NCBI GenBank assembly: GCA_016787295.1
Contig: JAEUUX010000291.1
Span: forward strand, 1 to 64,000
Source of the DNA: Chitinophagales bacterium
Lineage (GTDB): Bacteria; Bacteroidota; Bacteroidia; Chitinophagales; UBA2359
DNA length: 64,000 nt
Reading direction: 5' to 3'
This document shows, piece after piece, positions 62,036 through 64,000 of this stretch (the stretch's first letter is position 1; each line of letters opens with the position of its first letter). A program made the position numbers and the translations under genes. A model generated the notes under the pieces. That model saw only the letters and a program-made list of their open reading frames with translations. It made no database searches and was not told where the DNA came from.

Positions 62036-62147
62036 TTTGGGCGTTTCCCCGTTGGGGTCGTGCTGTTCTGGGCTTCGCTTCGCTGCGGTGCTTCGCAAGC
62101 TACGCACTGGCTAACGCCACCCGCCACATCACTAACGCAGCTTCGCG
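62036..62147 (+). repeat. Dispersed repeat, copy 4 (core only, diverged)
   Basis: TTTGGGCGTTTCCCC at 62036 through CACTAACGCAGCTTCGC near 62147 matches the GC-rich core of copies 1-3. The A/T-rich inverted-repeat arms are absent. It most resembles copy 1 in the middle (GCTGTTCTGGGCTTCGCT). It lies between the smc promoter and the smc start codon, antisense to smc. Confidence 0.75.
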
Positions 62148-62178
62148 CCGCCACCGTTTTGTCCTTTACTTTTTTTCG

Positions 62179-62198
62179 AAGCCCTAACGGGCTTTTTT
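62179..62198 (+). terminator. Small hairpin with T-run on the plus strand
   Basis: AAGCCC-TAAC-GGGCTT is followed by TTTT on the plus strand only. No plus-strand gene is present, so it could end a transcript coming through repeat copy 4. Confidence 0.5.
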
Positions 62199-62231
62199 CA
62201 TACACCCCAAAATTTATGGCGTAAGAACTTG

Positions 62232-62262
62232 CAAAGATACACCTTTTTAGGCAAGATTCAAA
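62232..62262 (-). promoter_or_regulatory. Promoter of smc
   Basis: On the minus strand, TTTG (62262-62259), 19-bp spacer and TATCTTTG (62239-62232) match the consensus. The leader to the smc ATG would be about 220 nt and would include the antisense repeat core. Confidence 0.6.
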
Positions 62263-62294
62263 ACAATGTAATTTATCTTTTATTTCCAACAAAA

Positions 62295-62332
62295 ATGGCT
62301 ATTATCTGTTATTGTGGGCAGATAATAGCCAT
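62295..62332 (-). terminator. Terminator downstream of mnmG
   Basis: ATGGCTATTATCTG pairs with CAGATAATAGCCAT over 14 bp with a 10-nt loop. On the minus strand TTTTTG follows. It lies 66 bp past the mnmG stop. Confidence 0.85.
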
Positions 62333-62398
62333 ATCTATGTATCCATACAATCATACAACCCTCCAAAAACCAGCGGATTTGGTATTGCAAAAATCGTT

Positions 62399-64000
62399 TT
62401 ATCGTCCCAGATGCACCATCAACACCGAAATATCAGCGGGTGTAATCCCACTAATACGACTTGCTTGTCCCAAGGTATTGGGTTGAATGCGGTTCAATTT
62501 TTCGCGCGCCTCCGCCGACAAAGACGTAATTGTTTTGTAATCAAAACCTGTTCGCAAGCGAATATTTTCTAAGCGCGACATTTTATCTGCCATTTCTTGT
62601 TCTTTAGCAATATAACTCGCATACTTGGCTTCTATTTCAGCATGTTGCAAAGCCAATTCGTCAAATTGTCCCAAGTATTCACCCACTCTACCAATACCCG
62701 CCAAAAGCTGCATATCCACATGCGGACGCAATAAGATGTTTAACAGCTTGGTTTTGCGTTCGATGGGCGCCGATCCCACCGATTCGAGCAAGGCATTTAT
62801 ATCATCTGGGGCAACACTCCATTGTCCAAAATCTTCCAAAACAGTGGACGCATTGTTGATTTTTTGGAGCGTTTTGGTCAAACGTTCATCATTTGCCAAA
62901 CCCAACTTGTGTCCAAGTGGCGTAAGGCGTACATCTGCATTATCCTGCCGCAACAATAAACGATACTCCGCCCTTGACGTAAACATACGATAAGGTTCTT
63001 CGGTGCCTTTGTTAATCAAATCGTCTATCAAAACCCCAATGTAGGCTTCGTGCCGATTAAGTACAAATTCGTCTTGTTCATTAATTTTTTGGTGAGCGTT
63101 GATTCCCGCTATCAAACCCTGACAAGCCGCCTCTTCATAACCTGTTGTGCCGTTGATTTGTCCTGCAAAAAACAGGTTTTCTATCAATTTGGTTTCCAGT
63201 GTTGGCTTTAATTGTGTTGGCGGAAAAAAGTCATATTCGATAGCATATCCAGGACGAAACATTTTGGCATTTTCAAATCCCGGAATTAGCCGCAAAGCAT
63301 CGTATTGTACTTTTTCGGGCAGCGAAGTCGAAAAACCATTGACGTATATCTCAACCGTATGCCAGCCTTCGGGTTCTACAAAAATTTGGTGACGTTCGCG
63401 TTCCGAAAAACGCTCGATTTTGTCTTCAATTGAGGGGCAATAACGCGGACCTAAACCTTTGATACGTCCTGCAAACATTGGCGATTGTGCAAAACCTGTA
63501 CGCAAAAGTTCATGCACTTTGTCGTTGGTATAGGTTATCCAACAGCAACGTTGTTCTTTGGGTTTTGGTGTATCCAAATATGAAAAACGTCCAGATGGTT
63601 CATCTCCCTCTTGGATTTCCATTTTGTTATAATCCAAGCTACGTCCGTCGATGCGTGGCGGTGTTCCAGTTTTCATGCGTCCGCCTTCGAACCCGAGTTC
63701 GAGCAATTGTGCAGTAAGTCCTGTTGCGGCTTTTTCACCGATTCTCCCTCCACCAAATTGTTTTTCGCCGATATGTATAATACCATTTAGGAAAGTTCCA
63801 TTGGTCAATACAACAGATTTGGCAGCAATTTCTATTCCCAAAGCGGTGCGAATTCCCACTACACGATGGTCTTTGACCACTAATCCTATTGCCATTTCTT
63901 GCCAAAAATCTATATTAGGAGTTTGTTCGAGCATATTTCGCCATTCGGCAGCGAACAAGGCTCGGTCGTTTTGGGCGCGTGGGCTCCACATAGCAGGACC
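62399..64000 (-). CDS. mnmG: tRNA uridine-5-carboxymethylaminomethyl(34) synthesis enzyme MnmG (partial)
   Basis: MnmG, an FAD enzyme acting with MnmE, modifies wobble uridine 34 of several tRNAs. The readable part covers the C-terminal 533 or so residues; the frame runs to the right window edge, and about 90 N-terminal residues, including the FAD-binding GGGxxG loop, lie outside. Motifs are [13 protein letters not shown] at the edge, [76 protein letters not shown]. The C-terminal domain that contacts MnmE ends [10 protein letters not shown]. Only the truncation by the window is unusual. Confidence 0.94.
   Translation of the reverse strand, partial: GPAMWSPRAQNDRALFAAEWRNMLEQTPNIDFWQEMAIGLVVKDHRVVGIRTALGIEIAAKSVVLTNGTFLNGIIHIGEKQFGGGRIGEKAATGLTAQLLELGFEGGRMKTGTPPRIDGRSLDYNKMEIQEGDEPSGRFSYLDTPKPKEQRCCWITYTNDKVHELLRTGFAQSPMFAGRIKGLGPRYCPSIEDKIERFSERERHQIFVEPEGWHTVEIYVNGFSTSLPEKVQYDALRLIPGFENAKMFRPGYAIEYDFFPPTQLKPTLETKLIENLFFAGQINGTTGYEEAACQGLIAGINAHQKINEQDEFVLNRHEAYIGVLIDDLINKGTEEPYRMFTSRAEYRLLLRQDNADVRLTPLGHKLGLANDERLTKTLQKINNASTVLEDFGQWSVAPDDINALLESVGSAPIERKTKLLNILLRPHVDMQLLAGIGRVGEYLGQFDELALQHAEIEAKYASYIAKEQEMADKMSRLENIRLRTGFDYKTITSLSAEAREKLNRIQPNTLGQASRISGITPADISVLMVHLGR

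Larger units (their letters stand above)
62012..62398. other. Region between mnmG and smc
   Basis: 387 bp holding, in minus-strand order, the mnmG terminator, the smc promoter, a plus-strand-oriented hairpin and repeat copy 4. Each is listed separately; an 87-residue open frame crossing the repeat is rejected. Confidence 0.6.

Noticed and set aside
62029-62292. 87-codon minus-strand open frame across repeat copy 4
   Set aside because: Its coding content comes from the GC-rich repeat core, and it crosses both the smc promoter and a hairpin.

Overview
The window looks like a chromosomal segment of a low-GC member of the Bacteroidota, probably near the Chitinophagia/Saprospiria. Four things point there: many start sites carry the phylum's TAnnTTTG -7 element and few have a Shine-Dalgarno sequence; the atp operon runs B-E-F-H-A-G without atpD/atpC; families typical of the phylum are present (DUF3098, DUF4293, DUF4230, YfiR with a histidine kinase, the biotin carrier subunit, outer-membrane barrels); and a dispersed GGGCGTTTCCC repeat of a kind familiar from this phylum occurs four times. 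The species cannot be named from the sequence. No rRNA, tRNA or CRISPR array was seen.

Layout. 1-300: tandem 21-bp repeats and a terminator. 0.3-6.7 kb: mazG-mscS, a membrane desaturase-like gene, two Skp/OmpH chaperones, dusB with a WD40 gene. 6.9-14.1 kb: a LOG-family gene, ABC ATPase, DUF4230, dnaB split by a full-length intein, a barrel protein, and rpmI-rplT, in which L20 carries an extra helix-hairpin-helix domain. 14.3-22.5 kb: UbiB kinase, FTCD fusion, DUF486, 3-hydroxyacyl-CoA dehydrogenase, a lipoprotein, fbp and a formyltransferase. 22.8-31.9 kb: a nuclease-like gene followed by PBP2; an ECF sigma gene with a membrane-anchored barrel and a lipoprotein; GNAT, kup and a biotin carrier. 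32.0-33.8 kb: an IS4-type insertion sequence lying inside a 231-bp MITE-like repeat. 34-49.6 kb: rfbA, nrnA, ndk, a YfiR/histidine-kinase operon, an HtrA protease, tcdA, a large secreted protein, aldose epimerase and a MuiA-like protein. 49.7-58.4 kb: the atp operon, interrupted by three nuclease-like genes, then an MBL hydrolase. 58.4-64 kb: smc and the 3' part of mnmG.

Most of the window is core metabolism and maintenance (nucleotide clean-up, tRNA modification, replication, cell wall, ATP synthesis, chromosome organisation). The mobile or accessory layer is spread through it: an intein with an apparently intact homing endonuclease, an IS with precise ends, a MITE-like family, and a four-member family of about 200-residue proteins with a PD-(D/E)XK (HsdR-N-like) signature. 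Three of these four lie inside the ATP synthase operon and one lies just upstream of the PBP2 gene, all in the direction of transcription. That family, including one member split at an A10 tract, is the most unusual thing in the window.
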